A stretch of DNA of 64,000 bases, taken from the NCBI RefSeq assembly GCF_028750875.1, contig NW_026542596.1:68174988-68238987 (forward strand), given 5' to 3'. Positions 47,778 through 58,519 of the stretch are shown here, one piece after another. The DNA is from Macrosteles quadrilineatus. Taxonomy: Eukaryota; Arthropoda; Insecta; Hemiptera; Cicadellidae. A program made the position numbers and the translations under genes. Under the pieces are notes generated by a model. It was not told the DNA's origin. It did no database searches and saw only the letters and a program-made list of their open reading frames with translations. How positions within the stretch are numbered: the stretch's first letter is position 1; each line of letters opens with the position of its first letter.

Positions 47778-48552
47778 GTAAGTTTCATTTTTGTTTGTCA
47801 ACAACCTTGTGTAGTTAGTTTATAGAATGAAAATGTATTACAAAACTACCTTCAGCATAAATCGTATTTCCTCTTTCAAACCAACTGCAGCACATATTTT
47901 ACAATAGAGGATATTGTAGCAAAAATACTTATCTATAAACTGGCTACTATTAACTAGATGTAACGTTTTGAAATTTTGTGCTAGTGTAAGCCTAATCAGA
48001 ACAGAGATAATTCTTTACATAAATCATCAATGATTCATGGCATTAAATTAACCATAAAAAATAAATAATCTTATCACTATTAATCCGTAACAACAAAACA
48101 TACATTGGCTAAATCAAAACTGATGGATAAAAACACAAATAGTTCACAGGGTAGGACAACAAATTAAAAACAGAAAAATTTAATCAATAACCACACATCT
48201 TAGGTCAATATTAATATTGTAGGTGACAAAAGAAAATGTGCACTGAATAAAAAAAAATCACGTTGCAGCTAAAGAAATATTTTGAATATTGTACAGCAAT
48301 ATTGGTAATATATAAAGGATGTTCTGTGGTACCCAGTACTTACTAAAATGTGTTTGACATGTAAAATCGGTTAATGAATATTAAATCAATGCTATTCAAA
48401 TGGCACCTAGTCAATTAGAGAAAGTTTGACATAATTGATTCGTGTTCCAGTGGCTTGACTCTATGATACAGAATGTCAAAACTCCAGGAAAATGTGGTTA
48501 AATATCAACTTAATTGTTATTTTGAAACACTTAATCCTACTGTTGCTTTATC

Positions 48553-50204
48553 CAGAGGTGCCCATCCCCCCAAACCCAGAGGCGCAATCCCCCCCCCCCC
48601 AAGCCAAAGGAGTAGTCCCCCCCCAATTTATGCTGCCGTCTATTTAAACCTACCCTCCCCTCACCAATTTATACGACAATTTTCCCTTTACCTCATAAAA
48701 CAAGCATTTAAAGTATTTAGTAAACTTGAGCAGGTACGAAAAATAAACTTGCTGATAATCAAAATTAAATGTTTAATATGAAACGTCATTTAACAATACA
48801 TCAATATAAATCTAACTAATGGACGAATTAGAAGTTTTTCAATTAATTTACAATTCAGAATTTGTATTGCAATAGACAACGTCTTCAAAACGCACAATAT
48901 AGGCCTACTAGGTGAATTACTCTACTCCAACACAGTACTGTAACTGTACAATATATTAGGTGGCGTTAATTTTTACAGGGCTTAAGAATTCAAACAGCTT
49001 TGTGCATTAATAGTACTTTGGCAAAAAGTATATTATTGTTTCACAGTTATAGGCAGAGTCACGAAATAAGACAGACTTGTTGCTCACCACTCCCAGGCTG
49101 TCTTCTACAAAAATCGCCGGGCAAAATACCCACAATATCTCTTAATAATTGCCACCAGTACAAAAGGTTTTTGTGACGAAGTAATCTTATAATGCATTTT
49201 GATAGCCCCAGGATTGCCTGTTATGACTAATAATGGTAGAAACGCATCTTGTCAGACAATCTGTTTGTACACAAAACACGAAACGATAACAGATAGGCCT
49301 ATCAATTCACGCGTGTATATATATTGCCGCGGGCAGGACTGGAAGTAAACTGAATCAGGTAATGACGGTCTCTGGATTGGTGTTTGTGTTATCAAAAGCT
49401 GAAATTGGACTAATTCTAGGGACGGAGGAGAGTGTTGAAAATATAATGGGATTCATAATTGATTTTTCCATTTAAAATTATTGATAATAATAACCAATTT
49501 ACATGCTGGATGGTCTCGACATTCTATATTACTGCAGAAAAGGAAATTTATTAAATACTTTGAGGAGTTTGAAATATACATAAAACTATTGACAGCACAA
49601 AATTTTTTAGTGAAAACACTCAATTAGTTACAAATCCCATTATATTTTCAATACTCTTCTCAGTCACTACAATAGTCCAATATCAGCTGTTGAAAACGCA
49701 GACGACAATCCAGAGACCACGTCGGTCCGTCATAACCTGAACCTGATTCAGTTTACTATACTTACTTCTACTTCCAGTCCTGCCGACGGCAATGTACGAA
49801 TTGAAAGGCCTATCTGTAATCGTTTCGTGTTTTGTATTAAATAACGTTTGTCGTATTCTGATGACACCTCCAGAAGTGGATCTTTTTTAAATCCTGACGA
49901 TGGTGGAGTTAAATAACCACCAAAACATATGTAGCAAGTAAAATTCGACACTGGTATATTAAGGATTGCCTAGCAAGGTCCGTTTTTACCATTCTTAGAA
50001 GCTATCTTAATTACGAACGGCAAAATGTTGTTGGTGGTGATAGTGAGCTACTTAGAAACACTTTTTTGGGCTGCTTATACAAAATTATACGTTCATTATG
50101 ACTGCTAGCAAAAAAATATCCCCCCCAAAAATCTCAAAATAAGTCCCCCCCCAAAAATTCCTGTGGCGCAAACGCGCCACAGCCCCCCCCTCTGGGCACC
50201 CCTG
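48553..50204. mobile_element. hAT element in transporter intron 3
   Basis: GCTTTATC is duplicated at 48545-48552 and 50205-50212; the tips are CAGAGGTGCCCA and, inverted, CAGGGGTGCCCA, classic hAT ends. Next to both tips are C runs (48590-48602, 50119-50126 and others). The core (about 49262-49840) is a large inverted repeat. No hAT transposase. A 102-codon frame over the left end is a by-product of the C-rich repeats. Confidence 0.92.
49262..49840. repeat. Foldback core within the hAT element
   Basis: Arms at about 49262-49452 and 49627-49836 are inverted copies; shared blocks include CAGGACTGGAAGTA, CTGAATCAGGT, GGTCTCTGGATTG and TATAATGGGATT. The right arm has extra bases. The intervening 170 bp are AT-rich. 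It could be a separate foldback element inserted in the hAT element. Confidence 0.78.
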
Positions 50205-50212
50205 GCTTTATC

Positions 50213-50909
50213 CAATAAAATATTCTCTCTTACCAGGAGCTATCTCAATCTCATCGTCTAGGTAGAGTTTTGTCTCATTTTAAGAAAAAAAATATTTTGT
50301 TTGGCCTGCTGATTTAAAACAAGATATAATTTCAATATTCATTATTTAATTTGAATTCAATTAAATTCTAGTGCATCATTGGCTATGTTGCTCTCATTAT
50401 CTAATAGTAAATCTCTAGGTCAATAGGTAAAAAGTTTATTTGTTATAGGGCTTTGGGTTTTTAATATTTATCTTTTAACCATGGTTCAATGTCATGCGGA
50501 ATGCATTAAATAACCCCCACCTCCGACAAGAAGAAATTACTGGTAATAATCCCTTGCTATCCTCCATTGTATGCTTATTGTGCAGTGCAGTACTGGTGTT
50601 ATAGGATATAGTTGTGTTATGCTAAATATACTAGAAACATCATATTTATTGTCTTGCAAGTTTCGTCAACTGTTTTTGCTATACTCGTAAAGGCGCTATG
50701 GAAAATGTTTACTTATTTATGTATTTGTAGGCCTATGTAAGTAGCCTGATGTATTTTATTTTTATATATTGGTATTTTCACTCAATGATTTGGATTATGC
50801 TACAGAACATCAAGTGTAGCTGTAACTCCCATTTGAAAAACATTGCTTATGGACATTTCGTACTGCTTGGTGATCGTGTACCTTTACACAATTATTGTTT
50901 TGCTATCAG
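50213..50909. other. Transporter intron 3, right end
   Basis: AT-rich intronic DNA ending in the acceptor TTTTGCTATCAG. No other feature recognised. Confidence 0.5.
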
Positions 50910-51167
50910 CATTGGGTATCGGTTGGTCAATGGCATCGTTTCACCTGGCCCTGTCCACCTACTTTGTCAAGCGGAGAGGTATGGCTATGGGCATCGCCAT
51001 GACTATCACTGGCCTAGGACCTGTGGTCATGCCTCTCGTCATCAGTCTACTCATGGAGAACTACGGAGCTCGAGGTGCGACTCTGCTGCTCTCTGGACTA
51101 GTGCTGCATTGTGTCGTCTGCGGACTGCTGCTGCAGCCAGTCAAGTGGCATCGCAAAACTTTGACAG
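50910..51167 (+). CDS. Monocarboxylate transporter, exon 4
   Basis: The longest exon seen. It starts in phase 1, completing a serine codon, and reads LGIGWSMASFHLALSTYFVK, RRGMAMGIAMTITGLGP, VVMPLVISLLMENYGARG, and LLLSGLVLHCVVCGLLLQ before PVKWHRK. YF.KRR..A.GiA..G is the second SLC16 signature (loop and segment 5); the rest is segments 5 and 6 and the start of the cytoplasmic loop. Donor GTAGTT begins at 51168. The open frame on the left of 50910 and the one in another phase are not coding. Confidence 0.96.
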
Positions 51168-51486
51168 GTAGTTTATTGTTTATTGTTTATGTTCTGTCTT
51201 GTGTATTTTGTCAGAAAGATTACGAGATAAATATTATGTAACGCATGATTCTGATGAGCTTAATAACAGTAAATTCAATATAATTGATATCAGTGTATAA
51301 GGCAAGAACCTGCTGTAAAACCTCTGTGTCTGCAAATAAATGTATTTTGTAGTTTTTTACACAATTTTCTCTTGAAATTCATTTGGATAATCAAGATCCT
51401 ACTGTCACAGTTGGTTTATAATTGTTATCTAGAATTTATATTTTTATTTAATTCGAAGCAAGTTACAAAAACTAATCACCACATTA
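51168..51486. other. Transporter intron 4, left end
   Basis: AT-rich intronic DNA; nothing recognised. Confidence 0.45.
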
Positions 51487-52610
51487 CAGTCCAACCTTGG
51501 TATAATGAAACTGAAGGGACCGAACTGAATATTCGTTATATCAAGGATTTTGTTAAAACGAGGTTCGTTATATTGAGGTTAGGTTTGCAGGTATTTCGCT
51601 AAGTCAGAAGTTCAGAACCAGCATCGGTCAATATAGGTCGGGATATGACCTCATTAAAACACAATTAAGTAGCATAGGCTACAATACTTTACAATACAGT
51701 GTTTACATTGCAAAGTAGAACCTGGATTATCCGGTTTAATAAAGGGGGAGGGAGACTACGGATAGTAAAAAAAAACCACAGTATACAACCATGGCATAAA
51801 AACCCCATAAAACACTGAAATACTTTGTAAATAATAAGTAATTAAGTCAAGTAATTAAATTAAGTCATTACATTAAGTACCGTAATTAAATAATTCATTA
51901 AAAAAGTGTATAATCATAGCCAACTTAAAGATAATAAAACACTCGTAAAAGGAATGTTAAGATAACGATGTTGCTATTCTTTCTCTTTGCTTTTGTTCTT
52001 CTATTCTTTCTTAGGTTTCTCTTCATCCAAAATTTGTACAAGTCACCATAGTTACTTATCACCCAATCACAGTTTACTAAACATTACGTCGTTATCAGTC
52101 CTCCCTCAGTGAATGAAATCAGTTCTCAGTATGTCACATAGCGTGCAGCGACAGCAGACAGAGATGTGTAAAATGGAGCAGACAAATGTTAGCGCAAGCG
52201 TTGACGTCATCTTTCCATTTCATTTGATGAAGAAACTGATTTGTCAAAAAAACAATAATGGAGGGGGGGTTTGTTGAGGGAAAGACGCAGACGATTTGTT
52301 AAGTAGAGGTTAAATTCGCTATGTAGAGGTTCTGACAATGATAAATTCGTTATATTGATTAGGTGTCTTATTTTAGCCGGGATCATGACAAATTTGTTAA
52401 ATCAAGGTCGTTGATATGGTTTCTTCGTTATGTAGAGGTAAAATATATATTGTGTCTTATGGAGAGTTCTAGGGGATTTAAAAACATTCTTTATATAAAA
52501 GAATTTGTTATATCGGGGTTCGTTATATCAAGGTTTGTTATATCGAGGTTTGTTATATCAAGGTTATAACAAATTGTTACAAGTTGTTACCTGTTTGGTT
52601 ATAACAAGGT
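51487..52610. mobile_element. pogo/Tigger-derived element in intron 4
   Basis: Left end CAGTCCAACCTTGGTATAAT is preceded by TA, a pogo/Tigger-type start. Near the right end CGTTATATCAAGGTT and close variants occur four to five times in a row (about 52500-52565), then GGTTATAACAAGGTT. The exact right tip is missing, so the element is truncated or rearranged. At about 51716 a second start-like stretch (GTAGAACCTGGATTATCCGG) may mark another related copy inside. No transposase. Confidence 0.7.
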
Positions 52611-52826
52611 TGTTACTAAAATTACAAAATCTTTCTTCGTAATTTTAGATCTCTAACTTTTCTTTTGAATCTGTTTTTATGTGTCAATTACGCTTATTTG
52701 CAACTTCTAAATAATTATAGGCTAAAACACCAATAACCACTACATTATAAACGTTACAATATACAAATTTGTATTGTGATCTTTTAAAAGAAAGCTGTAC
52801 CACTAAATTAATCTACCTTTTTTCAG

Positions 52827-52886
52827 AAGAAGAAAAGATAACTAAAGAGGCTGAATCAATGCTGAAAGAATCTACTGACTCTGATG
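52827..52886 (+). CDS. Monocarboxylate transporter, exon 5
   Basis: A 60-base exon between the strong acceptor CCTTTTTTCAG and donor GTATGT. In the phase set by exon 4 it reads EEEKITKEAESMLKESTDSD: charged and hydrophilic, as expected for the cytoplasmic loop between segments 6 and 7. There is no stop in this phase, and it ends one base into the next codon. Sequence alone does not identify the loop, but splice sites and phase on both sides fit. Confidence 0.8.
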
Positions 52887-53045
52887 GTATGTGTGATGTT
52901 TAATATGTGTGATGATTTGTAACACTATGAGTAGGCCTAATACACAGTAACACAAAGGTAACACCTTAGTCACTTAGGTTCTGTAAGGTACTTTAATACA
53001 CAACTACTGTATACTAGAGTCATGATTATCCAAATCACTTGTTGG

Positions 53046-53689
53046 TAGGGATGGACAGGATTGAATTTTTAGTTCGGGATGGGACGGGATTTTTATTTCC
53101 TTCCCAATTTTCAGGATGGACCGGGACGGGATCCTTTCCTGTGCATAAAAGTCAAGAGTATTGCGGTTAGCAAAAAAGACAAACAAAATAAATTTTTACT
53201 GTTTGTGGCACTGATCTATAAAAACCAAAAAATGGGTAACAATCTACAGGTACCTATTGAAACTTGTGACTCGCGGTCGAAATGACTCGCGGTCACAGCG
53301 ATCGTCAAAATGACCGCAGTCACGAGGTGATCGTCGGTATGACTCGCGGTCACGGGATGATCGTCGGTATGACTCCACGGTCACGGCGCGATCGTCAGTA
53401 TGACTCCACGGTCACGTCGCGATCGTCGGTATGACTCTGCGGTGACCGCGTGATCGTCGATATGACTCGCGGTCACGGCAGGATTGTCGGTATGACTCCG
53501 CGGTCACGGCGCGATCGTCGAAATTTCTTCGCCTCCTGCGTTTGCGGAACTATCGTGAACATCTCTCGCGATAGTGGCGTCATCGTCACTCACGAAGCGG
53601 CCAAATTGCCGATCGGACCAAATCCCGTCCCAAAAAATTCCCAAATCAATTGTAATCCCGTCCCGAGAAATTTTGGGACCCGTACATCC
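53046..53689. mobile_element. hAT-like element with 30-bp array, intron 5
   Basis: CTTGTTGG lies at 53038-53045 and again at 53690-53697, an 8-bp duplication; the tips are TAGGGATGGACAGG and, inverted, GGATGTACGGG. Just inside are GGGACGGGATTTTTA and CCCGTCCCGAGAAAT-type blocks. The middle has the 30-bp array, then GCGAGAGATGTTCACGAT-type sequence shared, in reverse, with the core of 18851-19661. No transposase. Confidence 0.85.
53273..53520. repeat. 30-bp tandem array (about eight units)
   Basis: Units of about 30 bp read GGTATGACTCGCGGTCACGG plus CGCGATCGTC, the reverse complement of the array at 19117-19385. Single-base variation but constant length. Very GC- and CpG-rich. Confidence 0.9.
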
Positions 53690-53697
53690 CTTGTTGG

Positions 53698-54812
53698 AAA
53701 AAAAGTTTATTGGGTTTTTTAAAGTTAACTCATTTGCTGCGGGTGGGTCAGTACTGACCCACGGCAATCGCAGCCTTCACGCGGCCGGGTCAGTAGTGAC
53801 CCTCACTGGAGTGCATCAATCTGTTATTCTGTTGCTCAGTGCGAGCCTAGCGTCGGTCGAAAGCGGACCTACACCTCGTTAGCGTGTAGTTTGTGACTTG
53901 CTTTTTGTTGTGGTGTCGGTTGTTAGTAAACTTACCCGTAAAATCCCCGTCTGGCAAGCTTAGAAATCAACTTTTTTTTCTTAAAATGGTTTACAGTACC
54001 TGCATATAGTAATCCTTTGTTGCTGATTTAGGCAACTAGTTTCGGTTCTTGTTTTGAACCATCTTCAGGCCTCAAGGTGTCAAGTGATCACTTCATTCGA
54101 AGGTCGTTAACAGAGTTCAATAAATAAAACATTTTTACAACTTTTTTTCCCGTCTTTCTCCCTCCAATTGGCTATACAATGGTACCGGCTACGTTCCAAG
54201 CAGTGTTGCTATCTGTGGGTGTTTTAGCAAACTATGTTGACTCTCGTCGTAACGTAGTACATCACCGCACGTTATTTGCTATTTGTCAGGACCAAAATTT
54301 GAAAGCTAATCGCCCGGCAATCGGGTTTGTTCGACGGCCTGCCATTGATGGGCCGCAGCTAACAAAGTTAAAGAATAAACTATATTTTCTGAAATACTGA
54401 CCAGTGTCCAGCCGACTAGGAAACCAGAAAAATGAAAATTTTACTGAAATCTTAACTTATAATTGAGTTTTGTGTGAAACCAAGACATTTTGAATAAATC
54501 ACCATTAGTCTATGGCTGAGTGTGTATTGATGAACGGCATGGCGTGTTGATTATTTTAAGGTCCTTTTGAAGTAGGTGATAACGGGAAAGGGAAATGATC
54601 ACAATTAGTGCCGTAATTGCAAGAGACGATCGTGGTTTTGTTGTCAAAACCTAGGGGTATGCCCTAATTAGTCCTTAGAATACATTGTGTTAATTTTTTT
54701 AATGGGATTTCTGCATTCCCTGCTAATCCGAATAATTCTGTACCGTTATACGAACTGAACTGGATCTGGTCCCAATTAACTTAGATAAATGGGACTCTTG
54801 TGTACAATATTG
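53698..54812. other. Transporter intron 5, mostly unassigned
   Basis: At 53717-53766 a TTAACTCATTTGCTGCGGG start with the palindrome GGGTCAGTACTGACCC resembles the tip of a piggyBac-type element, but no matching right end is found. Around 54050 a GAACCATCTTCAGGCCTCAAG stretch resembles a retroelement tail. No gene. Confidence 0.45.
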
Positions 54813-55057
54813 AGGTGAGTCGGTGGCTCAGTCAGTAGCATCACGGACTTCAGGCCCAAGGCAGCGATGTCGTGGGTTCGGATCCTGGTGACTGCCGAAA
54901 ACATTTTATCAGTACAGTTCACCTTTGTAACGTACAAGCTCACCCCTTGCTTTGCTGGATAGTTTCCACGCACGGGCAGTTAGTCTATGTAGACGGGCAA
55001 ATGCAAGGTTAAAGGAGACCGCCAACCTCTTAAAAAAAAATAAATAAAATAAAAAAT
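54813..55057 (+). mobile_element. tRNA-derived SINE
   Basis: The head is tRNA-like: box A TGGCTCAGTCAGTAGCAT near 54824 and box B GGTTCGGATCC at 54875-54885, spaced as in a type 2 RNA polymerase III promoter. It is followed by an unrelated body of about 130 bp and an A-rich tail (AAAAAAAATAAATAAAATAA) up to 55057. A target duplication is not clear. The head has lost full tRNA folding, so this is not a working tRNA. The frame on the opposite strand is an artefact common to SINEs. Confidence 0.85.
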
Positions 55058-55470
55058 TGTGTTGCTGTATATCTGTGTCATACGCGGAGCTGACGTTTCG
55101 ACCTTGTTGCAGATGCTTATCTACAGAGTAATAACAGTAGTTTAGTTATGTTACTACTGTACAGAAACAGGAATCTGAAACAAAGTTGGAAGTCAACTCA
55201 AGTTATCTGGAATATCACACAGTTTTACATCAATAACCACAATATTGCAGTAAAATTATTTGTGTTCTGTTACTTTGATTGTGGTTGTGAATGTTGTTTA
55301 TTTATATACCAGCAAAGATATAAAATAACATCAAGATATATTATGTCAATTTACATTTACTCTGCCCTCCCAATTTTGTCAAAATTTACTCAACCTTTTT
55401 TACTTTCATATAAAACATTTCATTTTCATGTATAGACTAACTAGATGATGGTTGTGTTTGTGCTAGAAAG
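55058..55470. other. Transporter intron 5, right end
   Basis: GAGCTGACGTTTCGACCTTG near 55090 resembles a retroelement tail. Otherwise AT-rich. Ends in the weak acceptor TGCTAGAAAG. Confidence 0.45.
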
Positions 55471-55621
55471 CAAGAAGAAACAGTCAGACGTTTGTGGAGA
55501 TAGATATTGTACGGAATGGAGAAGTGAAGGAGATCGAGATGAAGGATTTCTCTGCTCCAACTGAGCAAAAGGAAAATCTTCTAGAGGAGAAACGTGAAGA
55601 GAAATTGAAGAAGAAAAATGA
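55471..55621 (+). CDS. Monocarboxylate transporter, exon 6
   Basis: With the acceptor AAAG ending at 55470, the phase from exon 5 continues open as ARRNSQTFVEIDIVRNGEVK, then a lysine/glutamate-rich stretch, up to the consensus donor GTAAGTAT at 55622, ending in phase 2. The content suits the acidic cytoplasmic loop. Another AG (TGCTAG, ending 55466) is four bases upstream; using it would shift the frame and stop after about 32 codons. I prefer the downstream site because it keeps the frame open to a perfect donor. The next exon (segments 7-12) is not in the window. Confidence 0.75.
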
Positions 55622-55926
55622 GTAAGTATTTTATAGATCTACGCTGTTGCTGAATCTTTAATATTAATTTGTAATCCGCATCAAAGAAATTGTATGCAGT
55701 AAAACTCCACTCAACAAAGAAATTGGTGAGGCAGTTTCACCCATTAATTATTTTTAATTATTAATTATTTTTTTTCATTTAAACAATGGTGTAAATGTAA
55801 ATGCTATTTCGGTTCAAAAAGATCCACAACAGTCTTCTTGATCTTATCTTAGTTGCGGTCACCTTAAAATTGATGATTGTATGCACAACATCTATTTCTT
55901 AAAATATTTGACAGTCATCTAACAGA
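55622..55926. other. Transporter intron 6, start
   Basis: Short AT-rich intronic stretch before a LINE copy. Nothing else recognised. Confidence 0.45.
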
Positions 55927-56517
55927 TTGGACGTGAAAACTGTACAAAATTTCAAGTTATTAGGAATTACACTACTAGATGCTGGCCTTATCTGGAACAA
56001 TCACATCGATGATCTTTGTAAGAAGCTCAGCACTGGTGTATACGTGGTGAGAAGAGTTAGATGGTTTGGTGATTTATTATCAGCAAAAAAAGTGTACCAT
56101 GCTTTAATGGACTCGCATATACAATATGGTCTTGTTGTCTGGGGCGGGACTACTGAAAGCAATCTTAACAGAATATTGAAACTGCAGAAAAAAGCCGTAC
56201 TTATACTCGCCAACCTCCAACCCTTAGGCAGCTGCAGGGAAGCTTTCAGATCTCTTGGTATTCTGACTGTTGTAAATCTCTACATCAAAGCATTAATCCT
56301 TCTGGTGAGTGAGTCTGATCTGCCAAAAAGTACAAATATTCACACTTACAACACCAGGCGAGGAAACAACTTAATTCTGCCACTACATCATACCACCCAG
56401 TACGCTAGAAAACCATCCTACATTGGCCGCAAAGTCCACATGGGCCTACCATCACTGAAGTCACTGAAGGGAAAACCGCTGAAAACACAGCTTCACAAGT
56501 GGCTGACAAGTGGATAG
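55927..56517 (+). pseudogene. LINE reverse transcriptase C-terminal region
   Basis: A 196-codon open frame: FKLLGITLLDAGLIWNNHID, VRRVRWFGDLLSAKKVYHAL, MDSHIQYGLVVWGG, then LKLQKKAVLILANLQPL and a basic end. This is the region after the FADD motif and the C-terminal domain of CR1/Jockey-type LINE ORF2. It is undamaged to its stop but lacks everything upstream, so it is a 5'-truncated copy. Its 3' side is interrupted by the BEL/Pao LTR at 56543. It lies in transporter intron 6, in sense with the gene. Confidence 0.88.
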
Positions 56518-56542
56518 ACAGACCTGCTTACTCCTTGTGCGG

Positions 56543-56758
56543 TGTAATTATATTAGAGAGGGAAAGTCGAGGGTTTTGGTATAAAGAGGTTGATTTATTA
56601 CGAGAAAAAATGAGTGCGTGATTTTATGAGCGGTGATTCAAGACGAATGAATGCAACAATGAAAATTGACATATGGTAATGTGATGGGAATTACAGATGG
56701 ACTGTTAAAACAAAGACAAATAAAATTAATACAAAAAACAAAGACACTTGACTGAACA
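56543..56758 (-). repeat. 3' LTR of a BEL/Pao element
   Basis: On the minus strand the polypurine tract AAAGGGGGCGG (56761-56771 in plus coordinates) is followed by TATGTTCAGTC. A sequence starting TG and ending TAATTACA, 216 bp, is the probable LTR, containing AATAAA-like A/T-rich DNA. I could not find the partner 5' LTR near 58.5-58.9 kb, so its limits are inferred from the TG...CA rule and the tract only. Confidence 0.6.
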
Positions 56759-56926
56759 TACCGCCCCCTTTGAACCAACAAGGTTCAACAAAAGAGAAAT
56801 TGAAAAAATATAAAATTTGTATGAGAATTGACCAGAGTGGGTTGAAAAATTATTTAAAGAATTCAGCTTAATGGTATGAAGACACTTTGAATGATGGTCT
56901 TGATTGAGGATCCAGCTGGTCTGTAG

Positions 56927-57484
56927 CTAGGAGGAGCTAGTGTGTTTTAGCAAACAGGGTCTACACATTGAGGTTTTTCTTTCTTGAGTTTCCACTTGAA
57001 AAAAACGCTGATGAGGGGTCTTAAAATATCCTTGACTCCAACGGCAGCATAGGTGTTGGGTGATGTCTTGAAGTAAATTATTATCAATAAGAGGTGAGAT
57101 CTTTATTGGGTCAGGAACAGTTGTCAGAGAAGAGTTGATAAGAAAATGGCCAGGAGTTACAGCTGTCAGTTTCGAAGGTTTTGAGTTTGCTATTGCTTCT
57201 TTTTGTTCTTGGTTGGAGTGATTTCTGTTATCAGTCATAGGCTTAGTAGGCTTCAAGAAATGTAGGAGTGTGTGATGAAGTTTCAAACAGGTCTTACAAG
57301 TATTAGTAGACTTGCAGTGTTTAGCAAAGTGATTACCAAGGCAATTTGTGCAGCGTTTTAAGTCGCGTACAACTTTAAGTCTTTCTTGAGGGGATTTACT
57401 ATTAAAGACAGGGCAACTGTATATTTTGTGATTTTTATGGCAGCAAAAACATTTCAAATCATTTAAAGTACATATCAAAGCCAT
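56927..57484 (-). pseudogene. BEL/Pao gag zinc knuckles fused to integrase C-terminus
   Basis: The frame opens with knuckles CFCCHKNHKIYSC and CTNCLGNHFAKHC and a third CKTCLKLHHTLLH, as in BEL/Pao gag. At about residue 106 (near position 57169) it changes to LTAVTPGHFLINSSL, TTVPDP and a WS..YF end, which is the segment after the integrase core at the far end of BEL/Pao pol. Protease, reverse transcriptase, RNase H and the integrase core are thus missing in one clean in-frame deletion. The element could only move with proteins from another copy. Confidence 0.85.
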
Positions 57485-58519
57485 AGGAGGATGTTGAAAC
57501 TGAAATGATTCATCAATTTGACGTGGAACTTGGTGAGGGTTGGATATTTGGAGAGGAGCTGCTTGTGGAGCGTGACAGAGAGAGGCATCTTCACTGTTGT
57601 TACAAAAGTCTTTAAGAAATTTTATTATTTCACTTGCTTGAGGAAAATCAGAATAATTTATGCGTTTTGATTCGAAAACTTGTCAGAGGCTGGAATTCAT
57701 TTTTTGTAAGATCAACATACTTAGTAGGTAGTTGTCTTCCATGATATTATAGTCAAGAACACTAAGAGCTTGTTCGTTTTCATTAAACTCATTTAAAAAT
57801 GATCTGAGGTTTTTGATAGATTTGTCAGTTATATTGGGCAAATCGACAATTTTACTGAGGTGGACAGAGATTATCCTACGCTTCGAGTGGTATCTTTCCC
57901 GTAAAGCATTATAGGCTACTGTATAGTTGCCAGACGAGATCGGTAGGGATTTGATTAGGTGTAAGGCTTCGCCTTCAAGTGAACTTATCAAATAATGGTG
58001 TTTTTCAACAAGGGGTAAGCTACTATTGTTGTGGATAGTAGTATCAAAAAGGTTAATGAAGGATATCCATGTTTTAGTGTCACCATTGAAGGACTTCAGT
58101 TCTAGCTTGGGCAATTTTACAACGCTATGAGTAGGCCTAGAGGTTGGGTTTGATGCTACAGAGTTATTTGACAAGTGTTCATCATTAAAGTTCTGAATTA
58201 AAAGAGAAATTTCGGTTTAAATGTTTATTGAGAGTTCTGATATGTCGTTCTGGAGCTTTAAAATAGCTTCTTCATTGTCAGAAAACACGTTAGTATCGTC
58301 ATCAACATCAAGAAGCTTATCTAGGTTAGCTTCAAAATTGGCAGAAATTGTTTTAGCTTCGTGCAAATAAAGGTTAAGTTTAGCAGTTTGAGCTTCTGTT
58401 ATTTCTGATGGACAAGATTGAATATACTCACTGATGGTATTTAATTTATTTAATTGCAATTTGCATCTATTGGAAAATGTGGAAAATCTCATTTTGAAAG
58501 TTAGGCCTAGATTGTTCAA
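57485..58519 (-). pseudogene. gag: BEL/Pao gag N-terminal and capsid-like region
   Basis: Two frames: from 58519, a coiled, asparagine-rich start (MNNLGLTFKMRFSTFSNRCK) to 58217; and from 58174, VKLPKLELKSFNGDTKTWIS, then KHHYLISSLEGEALHLIKSL and YNALRERYHSKRRII to 57683. The LPKLEL..F.G....W.sF pattern followed by LISSL.GeA is the standard Pao-type gag. A stop near 58218 separates them, and the frame is broken again between 57683 and 57484 before the knuckles. Dead copy. Confidence 0.87.

Noticed and set aside
53717..53766. Complete piggyBac-type element starting at TTAACTCATTTGC
   Set aside because: A plausible left tip is visible but no inverted right tip or second TTAA at a matching place was found.
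54824..54890. Functional tRNA gene
   Set aside because: Box A and box B are present, but the arms do not fold into a full cloverleaf and an A-rich tail follows; it is a SINE head.
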